A DNA stretch of 64,000 bases from Whalleya microplaca (Eukaryota; Ascomycota; Sordariomycetes; Xylariales; Xylariaceae). The position numbers were made by a program, and so were the translations under genes. The notes under the pieces are model-generated. The model ran no database searches and was not told the origin of the DNA. It saw only the letters and a program-made list of their open reading frames with translations. Of the stretch, positions 1 to 13,300 are shown in pieces; the first letter of the stretch is position 1, and every line of letters begins with the position of its first letter. The stretch spans positions 248,001 through 312,000 of the forward strand of contig MU385767.1 in assembly GCA_022497155.1 (NCBI GenBank), given 5' to 3'.

Positions 1-3000
1 CGTGTGATTCGACTCTGATTCGGCCGGGTCAGGAGAACACCCTCCTTCGGTGTAGTTCGCAGGTATCGAATTCGAACAGTAAATATTTGGATTAATACTT
101 TGAAGCAGCATTCCGTGGCTACTCTCAGTTCCTCTATAATCCAGGCAATGGTTATGAGTTTTCAAGATAGTTACCAGATTGACCATGGATTGGTATGCAT
201 GGCATACGGATCGGTTGTATTGTGAGGACTCGTAAATACATATTGATACATGTGTGCTTGATAACCGCCGCAGGCACTAGTAATATCGGTTCTGTATTAA
301 CTATTTTATGTAGCCTTTCAGTGGTATTCTAGATTACACCATCGACGCAGTGCTGACGGGTTTTGTCCTTGGATCACGCCATAGTTGTTCACGCTGACGT
401 TACACTCATAATCTCCCTTTTCAAATGTCTATATATAACGACCGATACCCGTTTCACCACACACTTGCTCGAATTTCAAGCTAACATTAATTATCCATAC
501 TAGGTATACTCCTATTGCTGATTAATAATTGACCAACGAGATGATATTGCGAATAAATTCTCAAGGCATAAACGACTATGTGGACTTAGTGACACATACT
601 GAGGATATATCCGTTGCCAACATAAGAATCGACTTGCAGAAACCATGGACAATAAGAGTCGTAGTGAATATTCACCTATGACTTCCAGGAGACGCGATTT
701 ATTGAAGCTGATCATGAGATACTGGGATTCTGTCATGTTTTGACTTAGTCCTTCAAGGCCCATCACTTTGAACTGGTAGAAGAAGAATATGTAAGCCGCA
801 TAGGAAGTTTCATCGGAGTACTAATAATATTGATTTCCTTTAGACATAATAGACCTAGCTTCATTTAACGCGGACTCTGGGGGCTTCGACATGGTGAGTC
901 TCAAAATTCGAAAAGCTACAGATCAAGTCCACAGTGAAAGGTCTACGGATAGATCACACAGTCCGTCGCTGATCTAGCTAAAGTCCGGCGGGAGGTATCC
1001 AGTCAATTCCTTCATACCCTCAATATTCTAATTGAGACCCTCGCCACTGTTACCAAGTTCATCGATTCCCCATTATCTCTAATGGCAATTTTGAAGGAGG
1101 GGATTGATTATGTGGAAAAACTGCATAGGTGGGAGATAACTAATGGATGAAAGCCTAGACACTTCTAGGGCTCCTCAATCATCAGCCAACAGCTATCTCG
1201 AATGTCCGACGGAGCTTGAATAGACGAGTTTCTTTGTCGTATAGCTTCTATTCGTCAATATCCTGAACTTATCTCCACTAAAGTACGATATTTACAATGC
1301 CTTCACGATGAGAATTCCATGTTTGGGGACGAAAGAGACGACTGGCCGAGTTACCCAAAAAGCTTGACTTGAACGGTTCACTTGGCTGCAAGTGTGTATT
1401 GGAAATTATCAGCTCGGGGATTCAGAAGTTTCATATTTTCCGAACATTGATTATGCCGAATCTCTGAACTTATCAACGGACCTCGCTCCCAGGATTCCCA
1501 ATTACGCAGGTATCAGGCCATGGCGAAGGGAATCGGGGAGAAAAGATTCAACGTTGCATCACCTATGATCATCCTTGGGGAACAGCCTAGGATGCGACCA
1601 TGAACCAACATAATCGAGAACTGTTAACTAGAGCTATAGACCTGGTATGAACCGGTCGAGGCTTTTGAGAAAAAAATGATAGAGTCGCTCGAGCTGATCA
1701 ATGAGGCCTACATTATCACATCGATAAGCAGCGTGCCATATTCCAAGCTTGTTGTGTCCGTGGTTTCGGGAAGGTATCACGAGTGGCCAATTTCAATTTG
1801 CTTTGATATCTCCAACATGCATACAAACCTTGGCGGAGACTTGGAGTAAGACATGAGCCGGTAACGTGGCGTTAGCCCCCCATAAAGTGGCAATAGGGAT
1901 GTCAAAATATTCGGCTTTTACACGTGTGGCGCAAATTGCACAACTCTTATCTACGATCTAGGACGCCCCATTACATCGCACACGAGATAAAATCCAGTAA
2001 GTGACAAGCAGATCAAAGAAACTTTCTGTGAGGGCTGATGCTACGCTGCGGCAGATCGAATTGACCACAGAGTGACATCCCGTGCAACTGTCTTGGCACA
2101 ATTATCGTGGCTCCTATTGTATTTATCTATGGGGTGCCAATCTGTAGCTTTCGTCAAGCGTTCCGATTCGACACAGCTCAGATTATCTGAGCAACGTGCG
2201 ATGGCCATTGGGTTCAATACCAACATTGCTACCCCTAGATATCACACAACACGGCCTCATCTACCGGAAAACAAACACATGGGCTATAATCTATTATTTT
2301 GAGATCTTGGATATAAGAGATTGGGGATGAATGATATACAGTCATTACAACTGCCTAACAGAGCTTACGGGTCGTCTGAGACTAGGCATATACCATTCAA
2401 CCATTGGATAAGCTGCTTGGATTATGGCGTGGTCAGAACGGGTTCCGACAGCTATCAGCAGTCTTCTTGGTATTTCTCATGAATACATGCACATAGAGAA
2501 GAGTCTCAGCTGGCAATTGCTTCCTATGATATGCTTGAAAATATTCGAGTCGGCTGTTGGCCGTTATAAGATTAAAACAAATACGTTTCGTACAAAGTCT
2601 TCTCATGTTAAATTCTGATCGAGAGATGTTTGATCTATTCGAATGTACACGATGAATTGTTGTGTACAGTTACCGGGTAACGGCAGGGCCTGCACGAGCT
2701 CAATACTTTACGTACCACAGCAGCTAGTGCTTCACATGCATAACTGTGCTGCAACGCAACATTGTTTGCATTTTGGGGTCAGCTATGAACCCGCTTCTCG
2801 GTGTAGAAACAATCTGAATTTCAAGATGTGCGAGCTGCAAACGCTTCCGTTATATTCGATTCAAAATTCTGATGCCAACAAAATCCTTCCAATGTGTGGA
2901 TAATACTCAGTAGATGCCTCGCTATAGGAACATGCCCGGCACAAGCGCGGATTCAAGCCATGAATTACCAAGCAACCTGCATGCTGCTTAGAGGGGTTTA

Positions 3001-4932
3001 AGATATATCGTATGATCTATCTGGTTGTCAGAAGTGTTTCACTACACTAATAAAAAAAAATTTTCATCTTGCTTATATTGTTCTATCATGCCATGAAGCC
3101 TGTGTTTTATCCACGAACGTCGCATTTAAGTATCGTATTACTTTGGATATACATTAGCATGATCTTCACACATGTGATATCAAATGGTGTGTATCATTTG
3201 CCTATTTGGGTTATATGCTCCTATTGAATGAGCTACACGTGTAATCAATTCCGTGTTGGCTTAACTGCGTTTTCGTAGGACTGGAAGTTAAAAAATTACG
3301 GTAACCTCTCGACCTATTTCAGGGATCGAATCCAAGAAAATGGGGGTGAATCTTACATGCATAACCCCAGGGCCATGGGGTTTGGGGTACGTCGTAGATT
3401 CGACGTGATCAACCATCAGCGACAACGTGATTGTTGCCCCCCTATTCCTTTGTGGACCTATCAACCCGCTCGATGCGTTTACTCAGCTTGGAAAGACTGA
3501 TAGCTATGGTTATAAGTAACGGAGAAGCGGGCCGATGTACAAGAATGAGTGACGTTAAATAAGGGGCGGATTAGTAGTAATAGAAGATAATAGACTTGTC
3601 TAGGCAGATGAACGGCTCTACCTTAACAGAACCTACAGTACTACAGAAGACCCTTGGCGCAGGAGATCTACATAGCCCTGCAGTAAGTATCCAAGTTGTT
3701 ACCCTGGATATGGGACAGGGCGTGACCTAAAGTCCAGGGAAATTGGCACCCGGTTATATTTACTGTCACTGCCAGGTCTTCATTTTGAACTCTTACCTAC
3801 ACATTGCCATGTCATCCTCCTTGTCACAAATGAACAGTGGAAGCCCCAGGCTATAATATGGGCATATTTATACAAGATGAAAAGGCTAACAGTTATGAAT
3901 TATAGTGAGTAATAGATGAAAATTTATAATAATATAAAAAAGGATATCTGGGAGAATGACAAGTAAATCCTCGTAGACCTGCATCTCCTTATATGTTAGC
4001 AAGATGTAGAGATATCTAGAGACGGAGAATAGGCAAACGACAAAGTCTAATCATCTTTGACTTGCGTAACATATCTTCACAATGAATAATAATAGACATA
4101 AAGAGTACTCGGATGCTGAGTCATTGACATTATTGCTGCCACAAAATACACAGATATTATCCTAGTACAGCTTTAAATAACGCGTTACGAGGACTCTACT
4201 TTCCATTTTTGGACTACTCTAATCAATAATTATCCCAGAAGTTTTATAACGCGCTTAAATCAGCTCGCTACGATTTACATTCAAGAAAACACGATTATAA
4301 TTATAGTCGTTCGTACGGAGTAGTGGGTGTGCAGGGAAGAAAGGAATCTGATTGGGCGGCGTTAGTCCGCCAGGTTGGCTTTGCTATATGCATGTCATAG
4401 TCAAGGGTTTATTAGTGTTACATTGACCTATTAAATCAACTCTCGTACATAGCTTGCCTCCCAAATAGGAAAACCCACCGGGCTGGGAACAGTTGGCGAT
4501 CCTGCAGGTATCGGCTTGCTACCCAGGATAGTCAGGTGAGGCAGACCAAACAACACCATATTGGTAGGGCACAATCATTTTCGTAGCTTGGCGACATGTT
4601 GCGCGTTCCACTGAAGGATTTAGCTCTGGAATGTAGACTTGATACTTTGCAATGCTGTATGGAAGCCCGACGTGTAGGAACGCTGAGATGCGTCTCTCAA
4701 CTAAGATAAGAAATCGATTTAGATAGCACAGTTGCATAACTAAACGAGAACCTATTACTTGGTTATAGTACATGTCTCGGGAAATGAATAAATGCAACAG
4801 TGGAATATCAAGCGTATACATTCTATATGTGCTTAGTTCCATTGTACCATGAGGCTTTTACATTGGCAATGTTATGTATGACAAATAAACGTATGCCCCA
4901 AACTCTGTTTATTGAGAACAGCATGCTAACTC
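1..4932. other. Gene-poor stretch, no intact gene seen
   Basis: Short open frames occur on both strands, but none has a recognisable domain, a supporting splice structure or convincing codon use. Base composition is mixed, with AT-rich patches (for example around 3890-3960 and 4190-4310). The only stretch that reads like protein over a distance is 955-1372, listed separately. No tRNA, rRNA or repeat array was recognised. It may simply be decayed accessory DNA to the left of the polyketide locus. Confidence 0.5.
955..1372 (+). pseudogene. Possible decayed coding remnant
   Basis: Two successive open stretches in different frames read like real protein: about 955-1150 (roughly 60 codons, no ATG, ends TGA at 1148-1150) and 1223-1372 (50 codons, ends TGA). 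The second contains a segment reading RQYPELISTKVRYLQCL, which resembles the 'neighbouring residues close by / distance from the chain' style of fungal F-box/LRR-like hypothetical proteins, but I cannot assign a family. Further protein-like fragments continue to about 1560, broken by stops. I infer a pseudogene or a multi-exon gene I could not splice; chance open frames remain possible. Confidence 0.25.
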
Positions 4933-5961
4933 TCAGAGTTGTCTAACATCCACAACACCTCTCATCCAACCCGCAATGCCAACCATACCAGCTAGGACAA
5001 AAGCATGTGTAACCATATTCTTTCCAATTTGCAAGAAGACCGAACGTTGGATCTCGGCAACTCGTGACCCAAAGGCGTCCGTATCATTCACCCTAGGGAA
5101 CGGAGCTTGAAGCCACCCATTTGCTGTTTGTTCTCCGGGTGCTTGGACACCTAGATGTTTGCAAAGTGGATCCCAACCACTGTACATAATTCGGCGTTAA
5201 TGAATATCCCTGACATGTGATATTGAGAGCTCTGAATAATTACCCGAGACATGAAAAGAAGGTGGAGGAGGAATTAAAGAATTTTAGACCACTGACTCTT
5301 GTACCTTAAATTCTATGTAACGATCGGCCGGTATCTTAGCTCTGCAATCGGCATAGTAGTTGTAGAAGAATTTCAGCGTCTCCTTCTCGCCGTAGGATCC
5401 AAGACCGACCCCTGACTTTGCTATGAGGTTCCCCAGGCGAATTATAGCAGACCCTTGCTTAGGGACCCAGGGATGAAGGAGCCATTCCAGATGCTCAACT
5501 GACGCCCGCAGTTTGATAACTCTTTGGATAGTATTCGAGACAGAAGCGTACCACTTATCTGGATCCCGATTCAAGATAATCACCTTAGCTTCAGGATAGG
5601 CATTGGCAAGCTCTACAGCAAAGTATCCGCCAGGTGCATCACAAACAGCCTATATAACTTAGAGAAAGTCAGATGGGGAAGACGAAGAAGTATACCTGAC
5701 AGTTTCCTAGGAGTTGATCCCATTGCTCTCTTGTGATATTCTTTCCAGCTTTTTTAGCGTGTATGGCGGCCTCCCAGAGATGGTAATCTTCTGGATTATC
5801 TACATAAGTTGTCATGTGATAAACATCATTGATCCCAAGTTGCTGAAGTGCAAGCTTCATCGCTACAATGTGGTTAGTTGAAACTGAAAAGGTAAGGGCC
5901 ACATATGGGGTAGCTTACAAGATGTCCCTGTTCGCGGCAAGCTACAAACAATGACCTTCAT
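4933..5961 (-). CDS. P-loop sulfotransferase family protein (Sulfotransfer_4-like)
   Basis: Joining four exons on the minus strand (5961-5919, 5862-5696, 5649-5297, 5179-4933) gives a continuous frame of 269 aa ending at 4933. The N-terminus reads MKVIVCSLPRTGTSS, the 5'-phosphosulfate (PAPS) binding loop of sulfotransferases. The centre has ILNRDPDKWYASV, matching the conserved second PAPS-contact block of fungal Sulfotransfer_4 proteins. The C-terminus ends in a hydrophobic stretch (HAFVLAGMVGIAGWM), typical of this membrane-tethered fungal group. Splice sites are GTAAGC, GTATAC and GTCAGT donors with TAG/TAG/CAG acceptors. The family is expected to transfer sulfate from PAPS to a hydroxyl, but most fungal members have no known substrate. 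It is divergent from the polyketide synthase, sharing a 1.4 kb upstream region, so a tailoring role is possible but unproven. The family and exon structure are well supported; the link to the PKS is inference. Confidence 0.85.
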
Positions 5962-7349
5962 AGGGACCGAGGGACGTGTAGGATGGTCCCCAAACACATT
6001 AGTTGTGAACGCCATGATAGTTTACTTTCTTCTTTATTCTTTCTATGTCCCGAGACTTTGGTTGCTTACCGCCTTAACAACGGTGAAAACCTTCAGCATA
6101 TAAAGTTCGGCTACGGTCCTTTACGGCGTCAACTTATTCCGCGCGTAGTTGCACCGGGGTTTTCTTTTTCGGTATTATGCCGAATGCCAGCGCGACTGAA
6201 CAACTATGACGGCCCGCGGAAACCGTGGTTTGGATATCATGCCTAGATTACTAAAGGAGATTTGTATCTAATTAATCGGCTTGGCGATGCATTCTCTCGA
6301 CCTAGTCGCGCTTATCCCACGTTACTTGCATAGCTGACCCTGCACCCACCCGCTATACAATATACTTCCTCCGTGTTAGTTACTGCACATCTGATTCGCG
6401 AGCACATGTCACAATGAAGGAACACTATGACAATTCTAGATTGAACACAATACATTGGAACACCCTCAAGGGTGTAGCTATGATACCCTAGGATAACTGC
6501 GGAATCTCGAATGCATCAGCCGCGCGGGAAGGAGCTGAAAGTATCACATCAATCTTATATCCCGAGTACTGTTGATTATAGTTTTGGCATAGGAAGCCAT
6601 TTCCTATGGAAGTTCATAGGTATTGTCCCGTATTCACACTTGAGTACTATTGGCTTGCCTTCATAAGATACTCTCAGTATTCATTGCTACATGCTGGTAG
6701 TATTGGAGGAAATCCTCAACCCCAGCAATGTTTCGGCTCTGTATGCACCTACATTTACTCTTGATATATTTTTTGTATACTGCCGTAGAATCTAACTGGT
6801 TTAACTATAGTCAACAGAGTACCAAGAGATCGTCCGCCTTGATGAACTCTATCCTTTAAGATAGTACCGTATGATAATCCCCAATACGAAGAGTATAACA
6901 TAAGTCGAAGGTCGTAGCACCAAGTCAACATTATCATAACAGAAAAGCCCAATAGATTCCAGACTGGTCCTTTTCATCTGCCTATCTGTCTAGTGACCCT
7001 GCATTTCTCTGTACATTCACATGATAGTGAGAAGTCCGAAATGACCGTACACTCAACAAGGTCGAAAAATATGCTATCTACAATGAATGCTACGCGACAC
7101 AACGAAAGTACGACAAGATTGTACGACCCATAAGGAAGGTTCGAAAATACTGATAGATTTCGAAGGTCCATCTAGACAGAGCATATTTTGTCTTCACATT
7201 GTATCCCTAGTGTTGAGATAAGCCTTGTTTAATTGTCACCATCCTCGTATTACTGGTATGTATATATGCCAGAGAACTTGCCATAGCCGAATAGTTATGC
7301 TCTTCATCTGTCTAAACCTGGGCATGCTCTTCACCCCAACCCCGTAACC
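5962..7349. other. Shared upstream region between sulfotransferase and PKS
   Basis: This 1.4 kb non-coding stretch separates two divergent genes. Several short open frames exist on both strands but lack domains. A TATA-like stretch lies near its right end (listed separately). No palindromic regulator site stood out strongly enough to report. Confidence 0.5.
7261..7267 (+). promoter_or_regulatory. TATA-like element upstream of the PKS
   Basis: TATATAT lies 83 bp upstream of the PKS start codon, a reasonable distance for a fungal TATA box with a short leader. The same heptamer is common in this AT-rich DNA, so this is only a candidate. Confidence 0.3.
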
Positions 7350-10300
7350 ATGGCTTCAACTCAGCATCATGTTTTACTCTTTGGTGACCAGACTGACGAC
7401 GTGACCCCTACGATTCATTCACTGTATGGCCTTAGTCGCCAGTCAGGCCTCCTCACCAGGTACCTCAGAGAAGCATCAGATGTTTGCCAAATCGAGTTTG
7501 CAAGTATGGAACCGTGCTTCCGCTGCGAAACCCCGCAGTTTGGGTCACTACTTGAGTTAGCTGAGAAGCACGGGAAGACGGATGGATCACCAGTTCTTGT
7601 GTCATGTGCCCTTTCCTATTTCGCTCGCGTGGGCGAACTCATTGTGTAAGTCTGAAGATCCCTTGAACCTTATAATCTTAATAACAGCTGTGAAGCCGAG
7701 CGGAAATCGACAGCACGATCTTAACTACAGATCGGAGTATTATTGGGTTGTGTATCAGTCTATTTCCAGCAGCGCTTGCTGGTACTGCGCGAAGTGCCAG
7801 TGAACTGGCAAGGCTTGCCATAGAATCCTTCCCGACATACAACGCTCTGATAGTGAGCAATCATGCTCGGGCGAAACAGATCGAGCCTACCCATGGAAGT
7901 TGGTCATATCTAGTTATGACACCATCCGACCTTGATATGCAGCCATATCTCGATAGGTTCCATGATGAGCACGTAAGACACACTATGCTGGCTTATGCAA
8001 GGATACCAACTGACCAAAATAGGATGTGCCGGTTCACAGACGTGCGTGGGTTGGAGTCCTTGGTCGCACATGGGTAACTATCAGTGCACCTCCGTCTACG
8101 CTCAAAAAGCTAGTTGCACACTGCGCCGAACTCCGAGCTCTACCGGGCTTGGAGTTGCCCGTAGCCGGCGCTGTTCACGCTCCCCACCTCCCATCACTGG
8201 AAGTTGATATCTTGGCAAAGCAGTCAGATATTTGGGATCTTCCAATCCAGGAGGAAGCTTTTATAATGTCAACAAACACATGTGAGCCATATCCAATGAA
8301 GTCACTAGGCGAGCTTCTACAACAAATCGTTCCCGACGTAACACAAGCGCGATTAAAGGTCCACCAGACAATCACGGCCACAGTGGAACGACTGAAGGAT
8401 ACAGGGGTATCTGTAATTCTCTCTATCGTGGGGCCTTCTATGCAGGCTGGTACTCTGATTAAGTGTCTGAGAGCAGCCAAGATAGAGACGAAAGTCGTCC
8501 AAAGACCAGATTACAAGCTGAATGCGCCACGAAGGTCAGGCTCGGGTGCCATGGCAATAGTGGGCATGTCAGGACGATTTCCTTCGGCCAATGACTTAGA
8601 CGAATTTTGGGATCTCCTGATGGATGGGCGGGTAACTCATGAGAGAGTGAGTAATGATCTCTACGTCGTTAATAGCTTTATGTACATTGTACTTACACAG
8701 TATAAGATTCCGAAAGAACGCTTTGAGCTAGATGACTTTTATGACCCAACTGGAGCTAAGAAGAATAGCTTGATAACATCGGATGGTTGCTTTATCTCTG
8801 ATCCGGGTGCGTTTGATGCTCGGCTGTTCAACATGTCCCCAAGAGAAGCAATACAGGTTGATCCTGTCCATCGCCTTCTGATGATGGCTAGTCTCGAAGC
8901 ACTAGAGAAAGCAGGATACAACCCCGAGGGTACACTTTCGTCAGAAACCAAGCGCACTGCTGTTTACTTTGGCCAGAACGCCGACGTGTGGAGGGAAATC
9001 AACATGCAAGAAGGCGTGGACGTTTTCACAGCCCCAGGTCTTCTCAGAGCCTTCTCCCCTGGGCGCGTCAACTACCATTTTGGTTTTGAAGGAGGTTCCT
9101 ATAGGTACATTTATGATTCTATAAACTTCTATATTTTATGTAGATTATGCTAACTCTACTAATAAACTAGCTTAGACGCTGCTTGCTCATCGAGCTCAAC
9201 CTCTATTCAGCTTGCTTGTGCGGCCCTTGAAAACAGGGACTGTGACATGGCTCTGGCTGGAGGCGCACAAATTGCAAGTAATCCATTTGAGTTCGCCGCA
9301 CTTGGCATTTCCGGATTCTTAGCAAAGTCTGGAGGTTGTAAAACTTTTAGGGCTGATGCTGATGGATATTGCCGCGGTGAGGCTGTTGGCGTAGTCGTTC
9401 TGAAACGACTCGAGGATGCAGTGGCCGACAATGATAACATCGAGGCTGTTATCACTGGCTGGGGTCGCAATTATTCCGCTGGAGCTTCTTCAATTACACA
9501 TCCTCATGCAGAATCGCAGGAAAAGCTGCTCGGTCAAGTATTACGCCAAGGAAACTCGAAGCCAGGAGACATCGGATACGTCGAGCTGCATGGCACTGGT
9601 ACAATCGTGAGTAGACCCACTTCTGATGTCTTGATCTTGCTAATGCTAGGCTTAGGCTGGCGACTTTTCGGAGATGATGCTTACTTCCAAAGTGTTCAAC
9701 GGTCATTTTAAGCCAGAAAACCCTCTTCACGTTGGTGCTTTGAAAGCTAATGTTGGGCATTCTGAAGCTGTGAGTAATCCCGTGGGTCCATAATAGGGGT
9801 AGCTGTTCCTTAACATGACAAACTAGGCAGCAGGTGTTTCGTCAGTTATCAAAGCTGCTCTCATAGCGAAACGAGGTATAATTCCTCCACAGGCGATGAT
9901 AACACCAGATACTAAGTTGCACCCTGGTTTCGCCAACCTTGACATGTCCACCATTCGCATCGATACGGAACCAGTGACGCTTGATAAGACTAAAAACAAG
10001 ATTCTGATAAATAACTTTGATGCTTCAGTGAGTATACTATTGAGAACCCATTTGGCCTAATCCATTCACTAATTGTCCGATCTCACCAAGGGGGGTAATA
10101 CTTGTCTACTGATTGAAAGAGCACCGGCTGCCGCTGAGAAAATAGTCGATCCACGAAACTGGCACACCGTGACAATTTCGGCACAGACTAACTTATCGCT
10201 TAAGAACAACAAGCAATCACTGCTAGATTATCTTATGAATCACCCCAATACCAAGCTTGCGGATATAGCCTACTCTTTGACGGCCCGTCGGATACACTAC

Positions 10301-13300
10301 ACCCGAAAGTCTCAATACGTAGCAACATCTACCGAGGAACTTATCTCTCAATTAGCTAAGGATATTACCAAGCCTAAGTCAGATGTGAAGCCCATAACGA
10401 CAAGACCTGATCATATTTTCATGTTCACTGGCCAAGGCTCTCACTATACTGGAATGGCTCACGAGCTCTACAATACATGTCCTCTGTTTCGGGCGAACTT
10501 AGTCTCCCTTCAGAAACTCTGTACATCACTCGACTTGCCACAATTCCTCGACATTGTCTCCAACAACAGCGAGGATATGTCTGCATTCTCTGCCATCCAG
10601 ATGCAGCTTTGTATCTTGTGTCTCGAACTAGCATTAGCAGAGATGTGGATGACGTGGGGCATCAGACCAAGCATTGTTGTTGGTCACAGTTTAGGAGAAT
10701 ATGCTGCTCTAGTTGTCGCTGGTGTCCTTTCGGCCTCGGATGCACTATGGCTAGTTGCAAAGAGAGCTACGCTACTCGAAGATGCTTGCACTAAAGACGA
10801 ATATGGCATGCTTTCAATATCGGCCCCAGCATCAATTGTGGAATCAGTACTGAAAGACACGACGGACTGCGAACTCGCTTGCTTCAACAGCCCAAATTCA
10901 AAAGTGGTTAGTGGACCAGCAACTAAACTACAAGATCTTCAGAGTTACCTTAGCAGCATCGGCGTGCGATCAAAATTACTACAAGTCCCATATGCCTTCC
11001 ATTCCGCTCAGCTGAACACGATCTACTCCGATTTTAAGAAAGCGGCCCACTGCGTTGCTTATCATTCTCCAAAGGTCCCGGTTGCCTCTACTGCTACGGG
11101 CCAAATTGTTGACAGGGATGGCACATTCAACGCTGATTACATGGCTCGTCATTCGCGGCAACCGGTGAGGTTCCTCGATGCACTGCATAGTATCCAGAAT
11201 GTTAGGGGTAAGAGCCCACCACCGCTTTGGCTTGAAATTGGGCCAAGTCCTGTTTGCTCCGTATTCTTGCGCGAGACTCTTGATATTTCGGCATCGGAAC
11301 TACTCCTCTCGATGAAGTCTGGGGAGGATAACTGGAAGACTATCAGTACATCACTCGGTCGTGCATATATAGCCGGGTCTCCTATACACTGGCCTGAGTT
11401 CCATCGACATCATACGGAATCACTAAAGTTCCTTGACTTACCTACATACTCCTTCGACTCAAAGCAGTTTTGGAAGCCATACACAACTAAAACTGCTGCT
11501 GCAAGTGGAGTTAGTATGGGGAAGGATGTTGCTCAAATTCCATCGGAGCAGTTGTTGAAATTTGTTCCAACGGCTTCAGTCCAGAGAATTCAAAGTGAGA
11601 CTACGAGCTCAGACAGGATTGAGGTCACATTTACTTCTTGCTTAACGGATCCTCGACTTCGAAATATTATTAGGGGACACAGTATTGAAGGCGCCTTGAT
11701 CTGCCCAGCAAGCGCCTACGTTGATATGGCCACTACTGCCGCGAAGTATGTGCATGCATTAGCCTTGCCAGATATGAAGTCACTCGGTACCCTTGTCAAA
11801 CTTGAACTTATCAATCCATTGGTGTTGAAGGATGAGTCAATTACACAGACAATCGAGATTAGAGTCGTCGCAGAGAAGAGGTCTGACTGGGAAGCACAAG
11901 TATCCTTCCATTCCAACTCAGATGGTGGGAAGTTTGATGACAATGGAACCTGCAAGGTCCTAGCATCTGACCCGGCAGAAAGGAAACACGAATGGGTTGA
12001 AAACGCCGAGCTCGCTAAGCAGCGGATCAAGGCGCTAATGTCACCAGTGAAGCCTGATGGTTCCGTGACCCATCACATGCATCACCGTATGTTTTACAAA
12101 CTATTCAACAGTGTTGTTAAGTATTACAAAAGGTACCAGGGCATAACGGAAGCCTTCATCGACTACGACTTCCATGATGCAGTGGCCAAGGTCAAATTAT
12201 CACAAACACCCGACAATGAAAAGAACGCCTTCGTCGTCAACCCATATCACAGCGACTCCCTCGTGCACCTTGCTGGTTTTCTTTTGAATAGCGACAGCGA
12301 TGATGGAGAAGACCTACTTCATTTCTCCTCTGGAATCAGTGGGGTTATCTTGGCCAACGAGTTCCATGAAGACAAGACATACCTCAGCTACGTCCGCATG
12401 TTAACTAATGCGAAAGGTGAATCAGTTGGTGATCTTTATTTGTTCGATGGCGATGAAGTCATTGGTGTGGTTGCTGGTATCAAGTTTCGCCAGATGCGAA
12501 GAGCGGTATTAAAGCTTACTCTTGGTTTGAGCATTGGTAATCCGGTTCGAACTAAGGGGTCGGCTTCACTGAGCAATGTTGTCCTAAACAATGCTGGTAC
12601 CGATGAAGTCCCGGCGAAGTCCAATGGTAGTTTAGCAGATGCCTTCCTTGCTGCCCTTATTTCCGAGACTGGTGTTGATCCAGAGGATATGGAAGATTCG
12701 ACGGAACTAGCCGAACTCGGAGTTGACTCATTAATGGGTGTTGCTATCTTACAGAAGGTCCAGAGGGACACCAGCGAGACACTACCAGCGACGATCTTCT
12801 TCGAGCTCCAGACTGTCGGAGATGTCAAGGCTCATCTCGGCATTGACTCCTCTGAGAGCGGAGATGTGGAGTTTTCAGAAGACAATTCGCCGTTTGATTC
12901 CCCGAAGGCGCCGTCTGATATCACCAGCATTTCTTCTACGCCAGAGGACGAAGTCGTACAAAGACTATGCTCAGATGATCTCACCAGAAAATACAGCAGT
13001 AATGTTGTCTTGTTGCAGGGTGACATTAAATCCAAGGATCGCCCCCTTTTCTTCGTTGCCGGCTCCAGTGGTGCTGCGACGATCTACACTCAACTCCCTA
13101 AATTGGCGTCGGGGACCCCAGTCTACGTCCTCGAGACACCATTCCTTGATTATCCCCACGAAATGCAGTATACCCCAGAAGAGATAGCACCAATCTACCT
13201 TGCTGCTATTAAATCAATTCAAGGCAAAGGGTCATATTTGATCGGAGGCTACTCTGCAGGAGCTGTCCATGCCTATGAGATCTCTAGACTACTGCTTAAC

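Noticed and set aside
2643..2903. 86-codon Cys-rich open frame that might be a small secreted protein
   Set aside because: No signal peptide, no Cys spacing pattern, and it lies in DNA with no other coding signal.
4519..4842. 107-codon minus-strand open frame
   Set aside because: No domain, no splice partners and no composition shift; probably chance.
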